From contig NZ_JAGHQX010000001.1 in the NCBI RefSeq assembly GCF_017744095.1, positions 310,001 through 374,000 of the forward strand: a stretch of 64,000 nucleotides of DNA, written 5' to 3'. Of this stretch, positions 20,050-29,326 are shown piece by piece. The notes under the pieces are model-generated. The model saw only the letters and a list, made by a program, of their open reading frames with translations, did not search any database and was not told where the DNA came from. A program made the translations under genes and the position numbers. This stretch comes from Shimia sp. R10_1. Its GTDB lineage: Bacteria > Pseudomonadota > Alphaproteobacteria > Rhodobacterales > Rhodobacteraceae. The stretch's first letter is position 1; each line of letters starts with the position of its first letter.

Positions 20050-20373
20050 GAAGGCAGCTCCTTGGTTGTTTGACTGAACAGGCTTTTACGTCATAGAAAA
20101 CGCCAAGGCGCTTGACGCCTCAACACCGGTCGACCAACGAAATTCACCGCCTCAAGGCAAAGGTCAACCCGCCGCGATCCGCGGGGCCTGCAATTTCGGG
20201 ATTCCGCGACAATAGGTGCTTGCAAGCAAACCAATGCTGGTGTAAACGCGCGCCATTCAAACCCGCAGACGGGGTTTGGGCTTGGACAGGGGAGACATCC
20301 CTGTCGGTCCGCCGGTTGGAGCATCCGCTCTCACTTCTCCCCGTCAAGGCGTAAACCGGAAAAGGAAAATAGC
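20050..20373 (+). promoter_or_regulatory. Promoter and structured leader region of rpsB-tsf
   Basis: This 324-base gap holds no gene. A TTGACG at 20112-20117 is a possible -35 element, though no good -10 follows. Nearer the gene are two clear hairpins: AAACCC/GGGTTT (20259-20277) and GACAGGG/CCCTGTC (20285-20305). A GC-rich CCGC/GCGG fold lies around 20170-20185. This may be an autoregulatory leader bound by S2, as known for rpsB in other bacteria (inference). AAAAGGA before the ATG is the ribosome-binding site. Confidence 0.4.
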
Positions 20374-21144
20374 ATGGCTCTTCCCGAGTTCTCCATGCGT
20401 CAGCTGCTGGAAGCTGGCGTGCACTTTGGTCACCAAACACAGCGCTGGAACCCACGCATGGGCCCGTTCATCTACGGCTCCCGCAATGGCATCCACATCA
20501 TGGACCTGACCCAGACCGTTCCTATGCTGGACCAGGCTCTGACAGCCGTACGTGACACCGTTGCAAAAGGCGGCCGCGTTCTCTTCGTTGGCACCAAGCG
20601 TCAGGCCGCAGCGCCGATCGCAGATGCCGCAGAGAAATCCGCGCAGTATTTCATGAACCACCGCTGGCTCGGCGGCACGCTGACCAACTGGAAAACCGTT
20701 TCCCAGTCCATCAACCGTCTGAAAGAGATCGACGAGAAACTGGCATCCGGCGCAGAAGGCCTGACCAAGAAAGAGCGTCTGGGCATCGAGCGCGACCAGG
20801 AGAAGCTGCAAGCCTCTCTCGGCGGCATCCGCGACATGGGCGGCGTTCCTGACCTGCTGTTCGTCATCGACGTGAAAAAAGAAGCACTGGCGATCGCCGA
20901 AGCCAACAAACTGGGCATCCCAGTTGTGGCTGTGGTTGACACCAACTGCTCCCCAGACGGCGTTGACTACATCATCCCAGGCAACGACGACGCATCCCGC
21001 GCGATCTCCCTGTACTGTGACCTCGCAGCCCGCGCAGCGCTGGACGGCATGACCGCACAGCTGGGCGCAGCTGGCGTGGATCTCGGCGAATTCGAAGCTC
21101 CGGTTGAAGAAGCCGTGGCCGAAGAAGCCGCAGCAGACGCGTAA
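20374..21144 (+). CDS. rpsB: 30S ribosomal protein S2
   Basis: 256-aa small-subunit protein. Family hallmarks are [22 protein letters not shown] at the start, [11 protein letters not shown] in the middle and [17 protein letters not shown] sequence near residue 190. The C-terminal tail is acidic and Ala-rich. tsf follows in the usual order; a hairpin (21165-21189) lies between the two. Confidence 0.97.
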   Translation: MALPEFSMRQLLEAGVHFGHQTQRWNPRMGPFIYGSRNGIHIMDLTQTVPMLDQALTAVRDTVAKGGRVLFVGTKRQAAAPIADAAEKSAQYFMNHRWLGGTLTNWKTVSQSINRLKEIDEKLASGAEGLTKKERLGIERDQEKLQASLGGIRDMGGVPDLLFVIDVKKEALAIAEANKLGIPVVAVVDTNCSPDGVDYIIPGNDDASRAISLYCDLAARAALDGMTAQLGAAGVDLGEFEAPVEEAVAEEAAADA

Positions 21145-21164
21145 GCGACGTTGCAAATCTGACA

Positions 21165-21189
21165 TGGGGGCAGGGTACACCCGCCCCCA
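21165..21189 (+). promoter_or_regulatory. Intercistronic hairpin between rpsB and tsf
   Basis: Stem TGGGGGC/GCCCCCA continued by GGG/CCC past a bulged A, with a TACA loop. No U-run follows, so it is more likely a partial attenuator or an mRNA-stabilising element than a full stop. Confidence 0.5.
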
Positions 21190-21219
21190 CATTCCCAATT
21201 CTGACGAGGAGAGCCTAAG

Positions 21220-22095
21220 ATGGCGATCACAGCAGCAATGGTTAAAGAACTGCGCGAGATGACCGGCGCAGGCATGATGGACGCGAAAAAAGCGTTGACC
21301 GAAACCAATGGCGATCAGGAAGCAGCAATCGATTGGCTGCGCACCAAAGGTCTGGCGAAAGCGGCCAAGAAATCCGGCCGTACCGCTGCCGAAGGTCTGG
21401 TGGCTGTCACTGTTGAAGGTGGCAAAGGTGTTGCGGTTGAGGTGAACTCCGAAACCGACTTCGTTGGCAAAAACGCGGACTTCCAGTCCATGGTTGCCAA
21501 AATCGCTGGCGCAGCGATCAACGTTGCTGACGTTGACGCGCTGAAAGCAGCGGATCTGGGCGGCAAAACCGTTGAAGAAACCGTAACCGACGCTGTTGCC
21601 ACCATCGGTGAAAACATGTCCGTGCGCCGCATGGCGTCCGTAGAAGGTGACGTTGTGACCTCCTACGTGCACAACCCAGCGACCGACGGCATGGGCAAAA
21701 TCGGTGTTCTCGTGGCGCTGAAAGGCGGCGACGAAGCATTCGGCAAGCAGGTTGCCATGCACATCGCAGCGGCCAACCCTCAGGCCCTGGGCGAAGCAGA
21801 CCTCGACCCAGCCATCGTTGAAAAAGAGAAAAACGTTCAGATCGAGATCGCACGTGAATCTGGTAAGCCAGAGCAGGTGATCGAGAAGATGATCGTGGGC
21901 CGCATGAAGAAATTCATGTCCGAAGTGACCCTGCTGGGCCAGAACTTCGTGATCAACCCTGACCTGACCGTTGAAGCAGCTGCCAAAGAAGCAGGTGCGG
22001 AAATCGTTGGCTACGTCCGCATGGAAGTGGGCGAAGGCATCGAGAAGAAAGAAGAAGACTTCGCAGCAGAAGTGGCCAAAGCCGCTCAGGGCTAA
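21220..22095 (+). CDS. tsf: Elongation factor Ts
   Basis: 291-aa nucleotide exchange factor for EF-Tu. The N-terminal UBA-like motif [19 protein letters not shown] and the core TDFV element ([12 protein letters not shown]) that contacts EF-Tu are intact. It is preceded by GAGGAGA and followed 25 bases later by a strong terminator. Slightly longer than the E. coli protein, normal for alphaproteobacteria. Confidence 0.97.
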   Translation: MAITAAMVKELREMTGAGMMDAKKALTETNGDQEAAIDWLRTKGLAKAAKKSGRTAAEGLVAVTVEGGKGVAVEVNSETDFVGKNADFQSMVAKIAGAAINVADVDALKAADLGGKTVEETVTDAVATIGENMSVRRMASVEGDVVTSYVHNPATDGMGKIGVLVALKGGDEAFGKQVAMHIAAANPQALGEADLDPAIVEKEKNVQIEIARESGKPEQVIEKMIVGRMKKFMSEVTLLGQNFVINPDLTVEAAAKEAGAEIVGYVRMEVGEGIEKKEEDFAAEVAKAAQG

Positions 22096-22120
22096 GCCCC
22101 TCTGAAGTCGACGACTTTGA

Positions 22121-22154
22121 ACGCCGCACACTCTGTAGTGTGCGGCGTTTTTTT
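22121..22154 (+). terminator. Rho-independent terminator of rpsB-tsf
   Basis: A perfect 12-bp stem (ACGCCGCACACT/AGTGTGCGGCGT), a CTGT loop and a run of seven T. Confidence 0.93.
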
Positions 22155-22214
22155 GTGTCTGTTTATTAATCTCAGCTCTCGGCCAACTGCGCTTCTTTGG
22201 CAGCACTAAAACCG

Positions 22215-22239
22215 AAAAAGGGGCCCGCATCCGGACCCC
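22215..22239 (-). terminator. Rho-independent terminator of the chemoreceptor gene
   Basis: On the minus strand an 8-bp GC-rich stem with one G-T pair and a GATG loop is followed by five T. It lies 28 bases past the chemoreceptor stop. Confidence 0.75.
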
Positions 22240-22266
22240 CTATAAGAACAAGCATCAACGATTGAT

Positions 22267-24072
22267 CTAAGCTGCTGCGCTGTGCCCATTGGCAAGTGAT
22301 CTGTCGCTCACAACCACCGCGTCTTGCTCAATTTCGAAAACAGCCAGATGCGCGATGAGCTCTTCAGAGTTGTCCTCAAGCGTGGCGCAGTGCTGTTGGG
22401 TCTGCTCAACCATCTCTTTGTTCTGTTGCGCGACACGATCCAGTTGCTCGATGCCAGTGCTGACATCTTCAATCGTGCTGGATTGTTGGTCCACGACCTG
22501 TGCGATTTCTTCAACCATATCGGAGATCCCGCCAACCTTGTCAGCAATGCTCTTAAGCTCGTCACCCATGCGGCCAACCAAATCAACGCCTTCCGTAACC
22601 TGGCTCGAACTGAGCGCGATGAGGTCTTTGATCTCCTGCGCAGACTCAGTGGATCTAAGGGCCAGCGAACGTACCTCAGAGGCGACAACCGCAAATCCAC
22701 GACCAGCTTCACCTGCCCGAGCGGCTTCCACCCCTGCGTTCAACGCCAGCAAATTGGTTTGGAACGAAATATCCTCAATCACCGAAATGATTGCCGAAAT
22801 CTGGTTCGAAGAACCTTCGATCTTCGACATCGAGTTCACGGCCATCGACACAATGCCACCGCTCTGATCTGCTTCTTTGCGTGCTTCGGATACGATACGT
22901 TCGACCGAGCGCGCGTTTTTCGACGCTGATTTTGCGCTGATGGTCAGATCCTCCATCGCGGAGGTCGTTTCATCCAATGTGGACGATTGGCTTTCTGTAC
23001 GCTGTGCAAGTTCCTGTGATGCACCGGCCAATTCAGAAGAGAAGTGTTTCACAGACTCAGAATTGCGATGAATTGCGCCCAAAAGCGTGTTCAACTTCTC
23101 TGCCGAGGTGTTGAAGTCTTTGCGAAGCACATCCATGGCGCCAGCAAACGCATCATCCAGACGATAGGTCAAATCGCCCTTGGAAAGCTCTTTCAGCCCC
23201 ATGCCAAGTGCGGTCACAACGGTCTCCACCTGGCGCGCATTCTCGCGGATCTCTTCTTCTTTGCGCTGATTACCCTCAATCGCCTCTCGAAGCGATGAAA
23301 CCACTCGTGCCAACGCGCCAATCTCGTCTTTTCTCTGTCCAAGACTTTCATCGGCAGTCACATCACCTTCAGCCATGCGCCCCAAGAGTGCCTGAAGATG
23401 TGATACTGGGCGGGTCACCGACAGCGTTACGTATCGCGCAGCGAACACAGAAAGTGCGACAGCCGCCAAGAGAATGAGCGTCACATGCAGACCAAAGCTG
23501 TCAAGCGAGGCAGTGACAGTCGAACCGGCAGAATGATTGGCCGCTTCTTCGAAATCAATGAACTCATTGATCACATTCAACCAGTCCGAAAACAGCGGAG
23601 AGACTTCTTGCAACAGAGTAATCGCCTGCGCTTTGTGTCGCGGATTTCCTGAAGAGATTTTGTTGATGATTTCATCAACCAACGGATTGGTCTCCGCTTG
23701 AACCAGCGCAATACGCGCTGCGATTTCTTTTTCTTCAGGGCGCACGGTGGCCGTGTCCGCCAATAGCTTTTCGAGCTGCTTTTCATTTTCAGCATAAGTG
23801 GCAGCCAAAGCATCGATCAGCGCAACCTGCGCATCGCGATCTGGGCCCGCCTGCAACAGCACCACATCCCGAATAGCAATGGCGCGGTCGTGAACGCTGC
23901 CGCGAAAATTGATTGCATGGCGTTGTTTGACCGAATTGACTTCGTTGATTTGCGCGAGTGTCTCGCGCGCTGCTTCAACGCGCCAGACCGCGACAATGGC
24001 AAGCCCCACCATAAGGGCAAGCATAAAGGCAAAGGTCACTGACAAACGGGCACCGATGGCGAGATTTTTCAT
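22267..24072 (-). CDS. Methyl-accepting chemotaxis protein
   Basis: Membrane chemoreceptor of 601 aa. ATG at 24072 has GGAGACAG just upstream and puts a membrane helix at about 10-32; longer in-frame starts lack this. A periplasmic four-helix-bundle-like sensor domain runs to about 190, then a second helix, a HAMP domain ([20 protein letters not shown]) and the signalling coiled coil. The highly conserved tip reads [30 protein letters not shown] in two halves. There is no CheR-docking pentapeptide at the C-terminus. No che genes adjoin, so it is an orphan receptor and its ligand is unknown. Confidence 0.92.
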   Translation of the reverse strand: MKNLAIGARLSVTFAFMLALMVGLAIVAVWRVEAARETLAQINEVNSVKQRHAINFRGSVHDRAIAIRDVVLLQAGPDRDAQVALIDALAATYAENEKQLEKLLADTATVRPEEKEIAARIALVQAETNPLVDEIINKISSGNPRHKAQAITLLQEVSPLFSDWLNVINEFIDFEEAANHSAGSTVTASLDSFGLHVTLILLAAVALSVFAARYVTLSVTRPVSHLQALLGRMAEGDVTADESLGQRKDEIGALARVVSSLREAIEGNQRKEEEIRENARQVETVVTALGMGLKELSKGDLTYRLDDAFAGAMDVLRKDFNTSAEKLNTLLGAIHRNSESVKHFSSELAGASQELAQRTESQSSTLDETTSAMEDLTISAKSASKNARSVERIVSEARKEADQSGGIVSMAVNSMSKIEGSSNQISAIISVIEDISFQTNLLALNAGVEAARAGEAGRGFAVVASEVRSLALRSTESAQEIKDLIALSSSQVTEGVDLVGRMGDELKSIADKVGGISDMVEEIAQVVDQQSSTIEDVSTGIEQLDRVAQQNKEMVEQTQQHCATLEDNSEELIAHLAVFEIEQDAVVVSDRSLANGHSAAA

Positions 24073-24649
24073 CTCTGTCTCCAATTCAGGTGAATTCATG
24101 TCGATGGCCATCCCCGCCATCGCTTTTGTAAGGAGCTAAATCTGAGATCAGGCATAAGAAACCGTTAAAATGCCCTATGAAACTACAACTCACACCGCAT
24201 TAGACTGCAGCCGAGTTGCCCTCGATTTCAGGGCAATTTGAGGCACGCGTCGCACGTGGATGACATTGGGTTAACAGCAGAGTAGGGCGCATATACGCGC
24301 AACTTCTTGTCGCACAACGGTGATAAGAGGCCCTGTTTCAATCAGGCCGACTAAGGCAGACTGATCAATGCCCACATAAAAAACGGCGCCACCAAACGGT
24401 GACGCCGCTCTTTCCACGGCCTCCAAAACATGGGGATGGGGAGGCCACCGAAATTGTTAGCTTATGGCCAAAATAAACCTAAGCTAACGTCCGGGTTGTG
24501 TACCGGTCGACACGGAGAGCCTCGAAATTACGAAGATCAGCGCCGATATGTTCCAAGGCCAAAGCCACCACTCACGGAACAATTCGATATTGCCATTCTG
24601 ACAAATAACCAACAAGTCAGGGATACCATACTAATGACGCTATAATGCG
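24073..24649. other. 577-base intergenic region with a possible small RNA on the minus strand
   Basis: No protein gene can be supported here. On the minus strand two hairpins follow each other: GGCCTCC/GGAGGCC around a C-rich loop (24418-24445) and then the strong terminator at 24378-24407. The nearest upstream minus-strand gene (LuxR-type) ends about 240 bases earlier, so this may be a separate small transcript or a long 3' UTR. The stretch next to the chemoreceptor start presumably holds its promoter. Confidence 0.35.
24378..24407 (-). terminator. Rho-independent terminator in the intergenic region
   Basis: On the minus strand: CGGCG, one mismatch, CACC, a GTTT loop, GGTG and CGCCG, followed by six T. 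It points to transcription from the minus strand ending here. Confidence 0.7.
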
Positions 24650-25414
24650 TCAGTTTTGGCCTTCAAGCAAGTAAATTTGTCGCATGAACGAAGCCTTGAG
24701 CAAAGCCTGGGCTGTGGTCTCCACATTCATGGCGTCTCGGGCCAGCCGCAAATGCTTCTCAACTGTCGCGGGAGTGCGGCCAATCAGCAGTGCAATATCC
24801 TGAATGGTTTTGCCATCGCCAACCCATTCCAGCACTTCTCTTTGACGATTCGTCAGTTCCCGTTCCGGATTTTTGTAGGGCAGGGACTGGATCTTCAGAT
24901 GCGCCACATTATTGAACAATGAAATCTCGCGGCCATGTGTTTCCCAAAGTTCGTCAACTTCGTATTGCGCCAGGTCAGAGCGCGCGCCAAGTGAGATCGC
25001 GCCCTTGTGGCGCGATGAAACCGTCGGGAAACTCACGGTGTAGCCAGCGTGCAACCCAAACTGTTGGTTCACCTGATACACTTGGATTTGTTTTTCGGTT
25101 AAATTGCCCGCTGCAAAGGCGTTCTGGATGATACTCCAACTCTGTGCGCCTGCGTTATCAAGTGACCACTTCATCATCGGGCCGTCAAAGTACAGGCCTT
25201 CACCGATGTATTTATCCAGATAGGCACGCTCATGATTGGAGAGAATGAAAAAGTCTTCAACATCACCCAATGACATGCCGCTGCGATAGTTGGTGTAGCC
25301 ATAGATGATTTTGTCAAAACCATAGGTTGCCATCTTGGCGCAGTGCAGTTCCCAAAGCGCCTCAAGGCTGGTCTGGTTCATTACAGTTTCGACGTAGTCC
25401 AACGCTTCGTCCAT
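24650..25414 (-). CDS. LuxR-family regulator with autoinducer-binding-type domain
   Basis: Transcription factor of about 254 aa. The N-terminal 160 residues resemble the LuxR autoinducer-binding fold, with the family's W and Y residues (FDKIIYGYTNYR, GAQSWSIIQ); the C-terminal 65 residues are a LuxR-type HTH (LTNRQREVLEWVGDGKTIQDIALLIGR, split). The start is uncertain: ATG at 25414 is preferred; GTG at 25426 and TTG at 25441 are in frame. No luxI homologue lies in the window, so this is a LuxR solo or answers to a distant synthase. It is separated from phoB by about 300 bases. Confidence 0.82.
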   Translation of the reverse strand: MDEALDYVETVMNQTSLEALWELHCAKMATYGFDKIIYGYTNYRSGMSLGDVEDFFILSNHERAYLDKYIGEGLYFDGPMMKWSLDNAGAQSWSIIQNAFAAGNLTEKQIQVYQVNQQFGLHAGYTVSFPTVSSRHKGAISLGARSDLAQYEVDELWETHGREISLFNNVAHLKIQSLPYKNPERELTNRQREVLEWVGDGKTIQDIALLIGRTPATVEKHLRLARDAMNVETTAQALLKASFMRQIYLLEGQN

Positions 25415-25689
25415 CAGTGCATCCACAATACAACGGCGCAATCAAGTACAGCACAGAGGAAATCTGGTGCGCTTGTCGGCAAGTTTACAACTGTCGTCAG
25501 GTTCGTTCATCCCCACGAACTAATCCTAAAGGTATCGTAAATCTTTCCTAAGTGTCCAGAGGGGTAAGATAGTTGTTTTGACCATTTGGTTTAATGACAT
25601 AATACCAATTATAAGACTTAAGGATTGACTACTAAAATACTAATTCCCACCCTCGCTAAACGAAAAACGAGCTCACTTTCAATGCGTTG

Positions 25690-25712
25690 CGAGGCACATC
25701 CAATGCGCCTCG
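25690..25712 (-). terminator. Hairpin downstream of phoB
   Basis: On the minus strand CGAGGCGCAT and ATGTGCCTCG pair over 10 bp with one G-T pair and a TGG loop, 22 bases beyond the phoB stop. A T-run comes only about 25 bases later, so it may be a weak or factor-dependent end of the pst-pho transcript. Confidence 0.45.
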
Positions 25713-25734
25713 TACCTCTCGTCAAATGTGGCGC

Positions 25735-26424
25735 CTATCCAAGCGCATAACCGGCGCCGCGCACCGTGCGCAGCGGGTCATTGCCCCCATGCACACACAG
25801 CGCTTTGCGCAGACGACCGATATGTACATCTACCGTGCGGCTGTCGACATAGATGTCGCGTCCCCAAACCCGATCCAACAGCTGTTCACGGCTCCAGACA
25901 CGACCAGGCTTTTCCATAAACGTAGCCAGCAGACGAAACTCTGTCGGCCCAAGCCGCAACGCTTCATCAGAGCGTGTCACCCGGTGAGTTTCGGCATCCA
26001 AAATGATGTCTTCATATGTGAGCGTCTGGCCAACCGACGACGGACGCACGCGGCGCAGCTGGTTACGCACCCGTGCCATCAGCTCCATCACTGAATACGG
26101 TTTGACAACATAGTCATCAGCGCCGGTTTCAAGCCCACGCACACGGTCAACCTCTTCAGACCGCGCCGACAACATGATCACCGGAATGTCTTTGGTCTCC
26201 GCGCGTGTTTTCAGACGCCGACAGATTTCGATGCCAGATGTGCCCGGCAACATCCAATCCAGCACGATGATGTCAGGCTGCACCTCCTGCACCATCAACA
26301 GCGCTGTGTCGCCATCCGCGGCGGCCTCCACGTCAAACCCTTCGGCCTGAAGGTTGTAACTCAGAACTTCACGCTGTGCCGGTTCATCTTCTACGACGAG
26401 AACGGTGGGATGATCTTTGGCCAT
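25735..26424 (-). CDS. phoB: Phosphate regulon response regulator PhoB
   Basis: OmpR-type response regulator of 229 aa. Receiver with Asp13, phospho-acceptor Asp56 (IVLDWMLPG) and Lys in VVKPYS; then a winged helix with RLGPTEFRLLATFMEKPGRV and the recognition region VDVHIGRLRKAL. It binds Pho boxes and activates phosphate-starvation genes. It closes the pstSCAB-phoU-phoB run 23 bases after phoU, so it is under its own positive control through the Pho box before pstS. Confidence 0.94.
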   Translation of the reverse strand: MAKDHPTVLVVEDEPAQREVLSYNLQAEGFDVEAAADGDTALLMVQEVQPDIIVLDWMLPGTSGIEICRRLKTRAETKDIPVIMLSARSEEVDRVRGLETGADDYVVKPYSVMELMARVRNQLRRVRPSSVGQTLTYEDIILDAETHRVTRSDEALRLGPTEFRLLATFMEKPGRVWSREQLLDRVWGRDIYVDSRTVDVHIGRLRKALCVHGGNDPLRTVRGAGYALG

Positions 26425-26447
26425 CTTCTTTGCCTCTCTATCTCTCT

Positions 26448-27143
26448 TTAGGCCTCAAGCCGTGTGGCTTTGGGGCGCGCCTCTTCAGGCATGGAACCGG
26501 TCACCAGATAAATCACCTGCTCGGCAATTGCGGTCACATGGTCGCCCATGCGCTCGGTGTTTTTTGCCATGAAATGCAGGTGCATACAGGGAGTGATGTG
26601 GCGGGGATCTTCCATCATGAACGTCAGGAATTCACGGAACAGCGCATTGTACATCTGGTCAATGCTCTGATCACGCTCAAGCACGTCTTGTGCCAGCGCC
26701 ACGTCGCGCTGAATAAAGGCATCCAGCACATCTTTCAGCATCAGCTGCACTTCCTGCGCCATCCGCCGCAGAGAGCCATGCGCGCCCTCAATCTGTTCCA
26801 TATGCACCAGCACCGCTGTGCGTTTGGCCATGTTCTTGGCGTAGTCGCCAATACGCTCAAGGTTGCCAGCGATTTTCATCACAGACAGCACAACGCGCAG
26901 ATCGACCGCCGCAGGCGCACGCAGCGCAATCAGATTGGCGCAAAGCTCATTGATCAGGTCTTCAAGCGCGTCAACGGCCTTGTCACCTTGCCGCACTTCA
27001 GCAGCCAGCTCTTCGTCACGGTTCTGCATGGATTTGGCCGCATCGCCAATCGCCGCCTCAACCAGGCCGCCCATTTTCATCACATGCGCCTGAATGCCTT
27101 CGAGGTCGCGGTCAAAGGCGGAAGCAATATGTTGATCGTTCAT
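26448..27143 (-). CDS. phoU: Phosphate signalling protein PhoU
   Basis: 231-aa all-helical regulator that links PstSCAB to PhoR and keeps PhoR in its phosphatase state when phosphate is plentiful. The two PhoU repeats are visible through their metal-binding-type acidic patches (LEDLINELCANLIALR, LERIGDYAKNMAKR and the parallel NTERMGDHVTAIAE). Located between pstB and phoB, the standard place. Confidence 0.94.
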   Translation of the reverse strand: MNDQHIASAFDRDLEGIQAHVMKMGGLVEAAIGDAAKSMQNRDEELAAEVRQGDKAVDALEDLINELCANLIALRAPAAVDLRVVLSVMKIAGNLERIGDYAKNMAKRTAVLVHMEQIEGAHGSLRRMAQEVQLMLKDVLDAFIQRDVALAQDVLERDQSIDQMYNALFREFLTFMMEDPRHITPCMHLHFMAKNTERMGDHVTAIAEQVIYLVTGSMPEEARPKATRLEA

Positions 27144-27155
27144 AATACGGTCTCC

Positions 27156-27953
27156 TTAGCCGATCCGGCCAGTGATATAGCTTTCAGTGCGCTCGTCTTT
27201 TGGGTTGGTGAAGATCTGCGAGGTGTCGCCAAACTCCACCAGATTGCCCAAATGGAAAAACGCGGTTTTCTGGCTGACACGCGCGGCCTGCTGCATGGAG
27301 TGCGTCACAATCACCACGGAATACTGGTGGCGCAGCTCATCAATCAGCTCTTCCACCTGCGCGGTGGCAATCGGGTCCAAAGCAGAGCACGGCTCATCCA
27401 TCAGCAGCACTTCAGGCTCAGTCGCCACAGCGCGTGCAATGCACAGACGCTGTTGTTGACCACCGGACAGCCCCGTGCCCGGCGCATGCAGACGGTCTTT
27501 CACCTCATCCCAGATTGCACCACGGCGCAGGGATTTCTCCACGATCTCGTCCAGATCCGCCTTGTTCTTGGCCAAGCCGTGAATACGCGGGCCATAGGCG
27601 ATGTTGTCGTAAATCGACTTGGGGAACGGGTTTGGCTTTTGAAACACCATGCCGACTTTCGCGCGCAGCTGCACCGGATCGACGCGTTTGTCATAGATGT
27701 CTTCGCCATCAATCAGGATGTCACCTTTCACACGGCATACATCAATTGTGTCGTTCATCCGGTTGATACAGCGCAAGAATGTGGATTTACCACAACCCGA
27801 TGGGCCGATGAAAGCCGTCACGGCCTTCGCATCAATCTCGACGTTCACGTCTTTGATGGCATGGGTGTCACCATAATAAACCTGCACGTTGCGGGCGGAG
27901 ATTTTGGTTGCGTTCTGGTCCACGGCGGCCCCCAGTTCAGCTTGGTCATACAT
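27156..27953 (-). CDS. pstB: Phosphate ABC transporter ATPase
   Basis: 265-aa ATPase of the high-affinity phosphate importer: Walker [10 protein letters not shown], signature [14 protein letters not shown], Walker [14 protein letters not shown], switch [11 protein letters not shown] at 27953 is preceded by AAAGGA; a TTG at 27977 overlapping pstA is the alternative. Works with PstA, PstC and PstS, and also reports phosphate status to PhoR through PhoU. Confidence 0.95.
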   Translation of the reverse strand: MYDQAELGAAVDQNATKISARNVQVYYGDTHAIKDVNVEIDAKAVTAFIGPSGCGKSTFLRCINRMNDTIDVCRVKGDILIDGEDIYDKRVDPVQLRAKVGMVFQKPNPFPKSIYDNIAYGPRIHGLAKNKADLDEIVEKSLRRGAIWDEVKDRLHAPGTGLSGGQQQRLCIARAVATEPEVLLMDEPCSALDPIATAQVEELIDELRHQYSVVIVTHSMQQAARVSQKTAFFHLGNLVEFGDTSQIFTNPKDERTESYITGRIG

Positions 27954-27970
27954 ATTGTTCAATCCTTTGC

Positions 27971-29326
27971 TTACCAACGGCGCTCAAACCGGCGGCGCAG
28001 GATAACTGCGAGAGTGTTCATTGAGATGAGGAAGATCAACAAAATGATGATCCCGCCCCAGGCGCGTTCATAGTAAGCTGGGTCAGCGCGCTTCGCCCAT
28101 TCGTAGATCTGTGCCGGCATGGCAGAGTTCGGATCCAGCAGGCCGCTGGCAATACCGTCCGGCGCGTTGGACGCGATATAGCCCACCATCCCGATCAGCA
28201 GCAGAGGTGCTGTTTCACCGAGTGCCTGCGCAAGACCAATGATGGTGCCGGTCAGAATACCCGGTGCAGCCAGCGGCAGCACATGGTGGAACACCGATTG
28301 CATTTTAGAGGCCCCTACCCCCAGCGCCGCATCACGGATGCTTGGTGGCACAGATTTCAGCGAGGCACGGGTCGAAATGATGATGGTTGGCAGCGTCATA
28401 AGCGTCAGCACCAAACCACCGACCAGCGGCGCGGATTGCGGCAGATGCATGAACTGGATGAACACCGCGAGACCCAAGATACCAAACACAATGGATGGCA
28501 CAGCCGCGAGGTTGGAAATGTTGACTTCGATCAGATCTGTCAGGCGGTTCTTAGGCGCAAATTCTTCGAGATAAATCGATGCGGCCACCCCCAACGGCAA
28601 GGCAAGGAACAGCACCACAAACATCATGAACAGAGAGCCCAGCATGGACACACCGATCCCGGCTTGCTCCGCGCGGCTTTCGGATGCATCCGCACCAAAG
28701 ATGAAGGCCGGGTTGAAGGTTTTGGCAACCACGCCCGCTTCCAGCAGCCCATCCACGATGTCGAGGTGCTCGGCGTCGATGTTCTTGTCGCGTGCCAGAT
28801 GCTCACGTTTCACACGGTCTTTCAGATAGCCATCCACACGGCTCGACGCGAGGAACTTGAACTCCACCGTCTGACCAATCAGTGCCGGGTTTTCGATCAC
28901 CGCCGCACGCACTTGGCCCGCAGCAGACGCTGAAATCAGCGCCTTCATCTCTTTGGATTTGGTCAGCGGTGTCTCGATACCTGCCTTCTGCACTTCGGCA
29001 AGAACAGCTTTTTGAATCAGCGGGTTATAGCCAAAAGTTGACACTTTCTTAATGTCATCAATGTTGCGGTTGCCCTTTTTATCGAGCTTGGCCTCATCCA
29101 GATAGACCGGCACGGTCAGGAAGGTCTGCTGAAACGCGCCCAGACCACTGGTCAGGATCGCAAACAGCAGCACAAAGAGGAACGTGATACCGGTGGCAAT
29201 GGCGGCCACGCCATAGGCGCGAAACCGTTTCTCTGCCGCATTGCGCTTTTTGGTGCGCGCATCCAGCGTGGTCAGAGAGCCAGACTGCGGCTTTGCGCCA
29301 TCGGTGGGAAGGCTTGCGTCGGTCAT
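27971..29326 (-). CDS. pstA: Phosphate ABC transporter permease PstA (long form)
   Basis: 451-aa inner-membrane permease. The C-terminal about 270 residues are the normal PstA core ([32 protein letters not shown], split; [14 protein letters not shown]). The extra N-terminal part has one membrane helix near residue 40-65 and a polar region to about residue 210, the DUF3333-type extension of alphaproteobacterial PstA. Start overlaps the pstC stop by four bases (ATGA). Confidence 0.94.
   Translation of the reverse strand: MTDASLPTDGAKPQSGSLTTLDARTKKRNAAEKRFRAYGVAAIATGITFLFVLLFAILTSGLGAFQQTFLTVPVYLDEAKLDKKGNRNIDDIKKVSTFGYNPLIQKAVLAEVQKAGIETPLTKSKEMKALISASAAGQVRAAVIENPALIGQTVEFKFLASSRVDGYLKDRVKREHLARDKNIDAEHLDIVDGLLEAGVVAKTFNPAFIFGADASESRAEQAGIGVSMLGSLFMMFVVLFLALPLGVAASIYLEEFAPKNRLTDLIEVNISNLAAVPSIVFGILGLAVFIQFMHLPQSAPLVGGLVLTLMTLPTIIISTRASLKSVPPSIRDAALGVGASKMQSVFHHVLPLAAPGILTGTIIGLAQALGETAPLLLIGMVGYIASNAPDGIASGLLDPNSAMPAQIYEWAKRADPAYYERAWGGIIILLIFLISMNTLAVILRRRFERRW

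Noticed and set aside
20344-22230. A 628-codon open frame on the minus strand
   Set aside because: It is the reverse shadow of rpsB and tsf, two unmistakable conserved genes; the translation is His/Cys/Phe-rich and has no family pattern.
24430-24645. 71-codon plus-strand frame in the gene-free region
   Set aside because: No ribosome-binding site, low complexity, and it crosses the candidate minus-strand hairpin; no family pattern.
25465-25490. Lux box (CTTGTCGGCAAG dyad) before the LuxR-type gene
   Set aside because: The dyad is short and does not fit the lux box pattern ACCTG-N6-CAGGT; it may be chance.
26376-28073. A 565-codon open frame on the plus strand
   Set aside because: Shadow of phoU and pstB, with composition typical of antisense frames in GC-rich genes.
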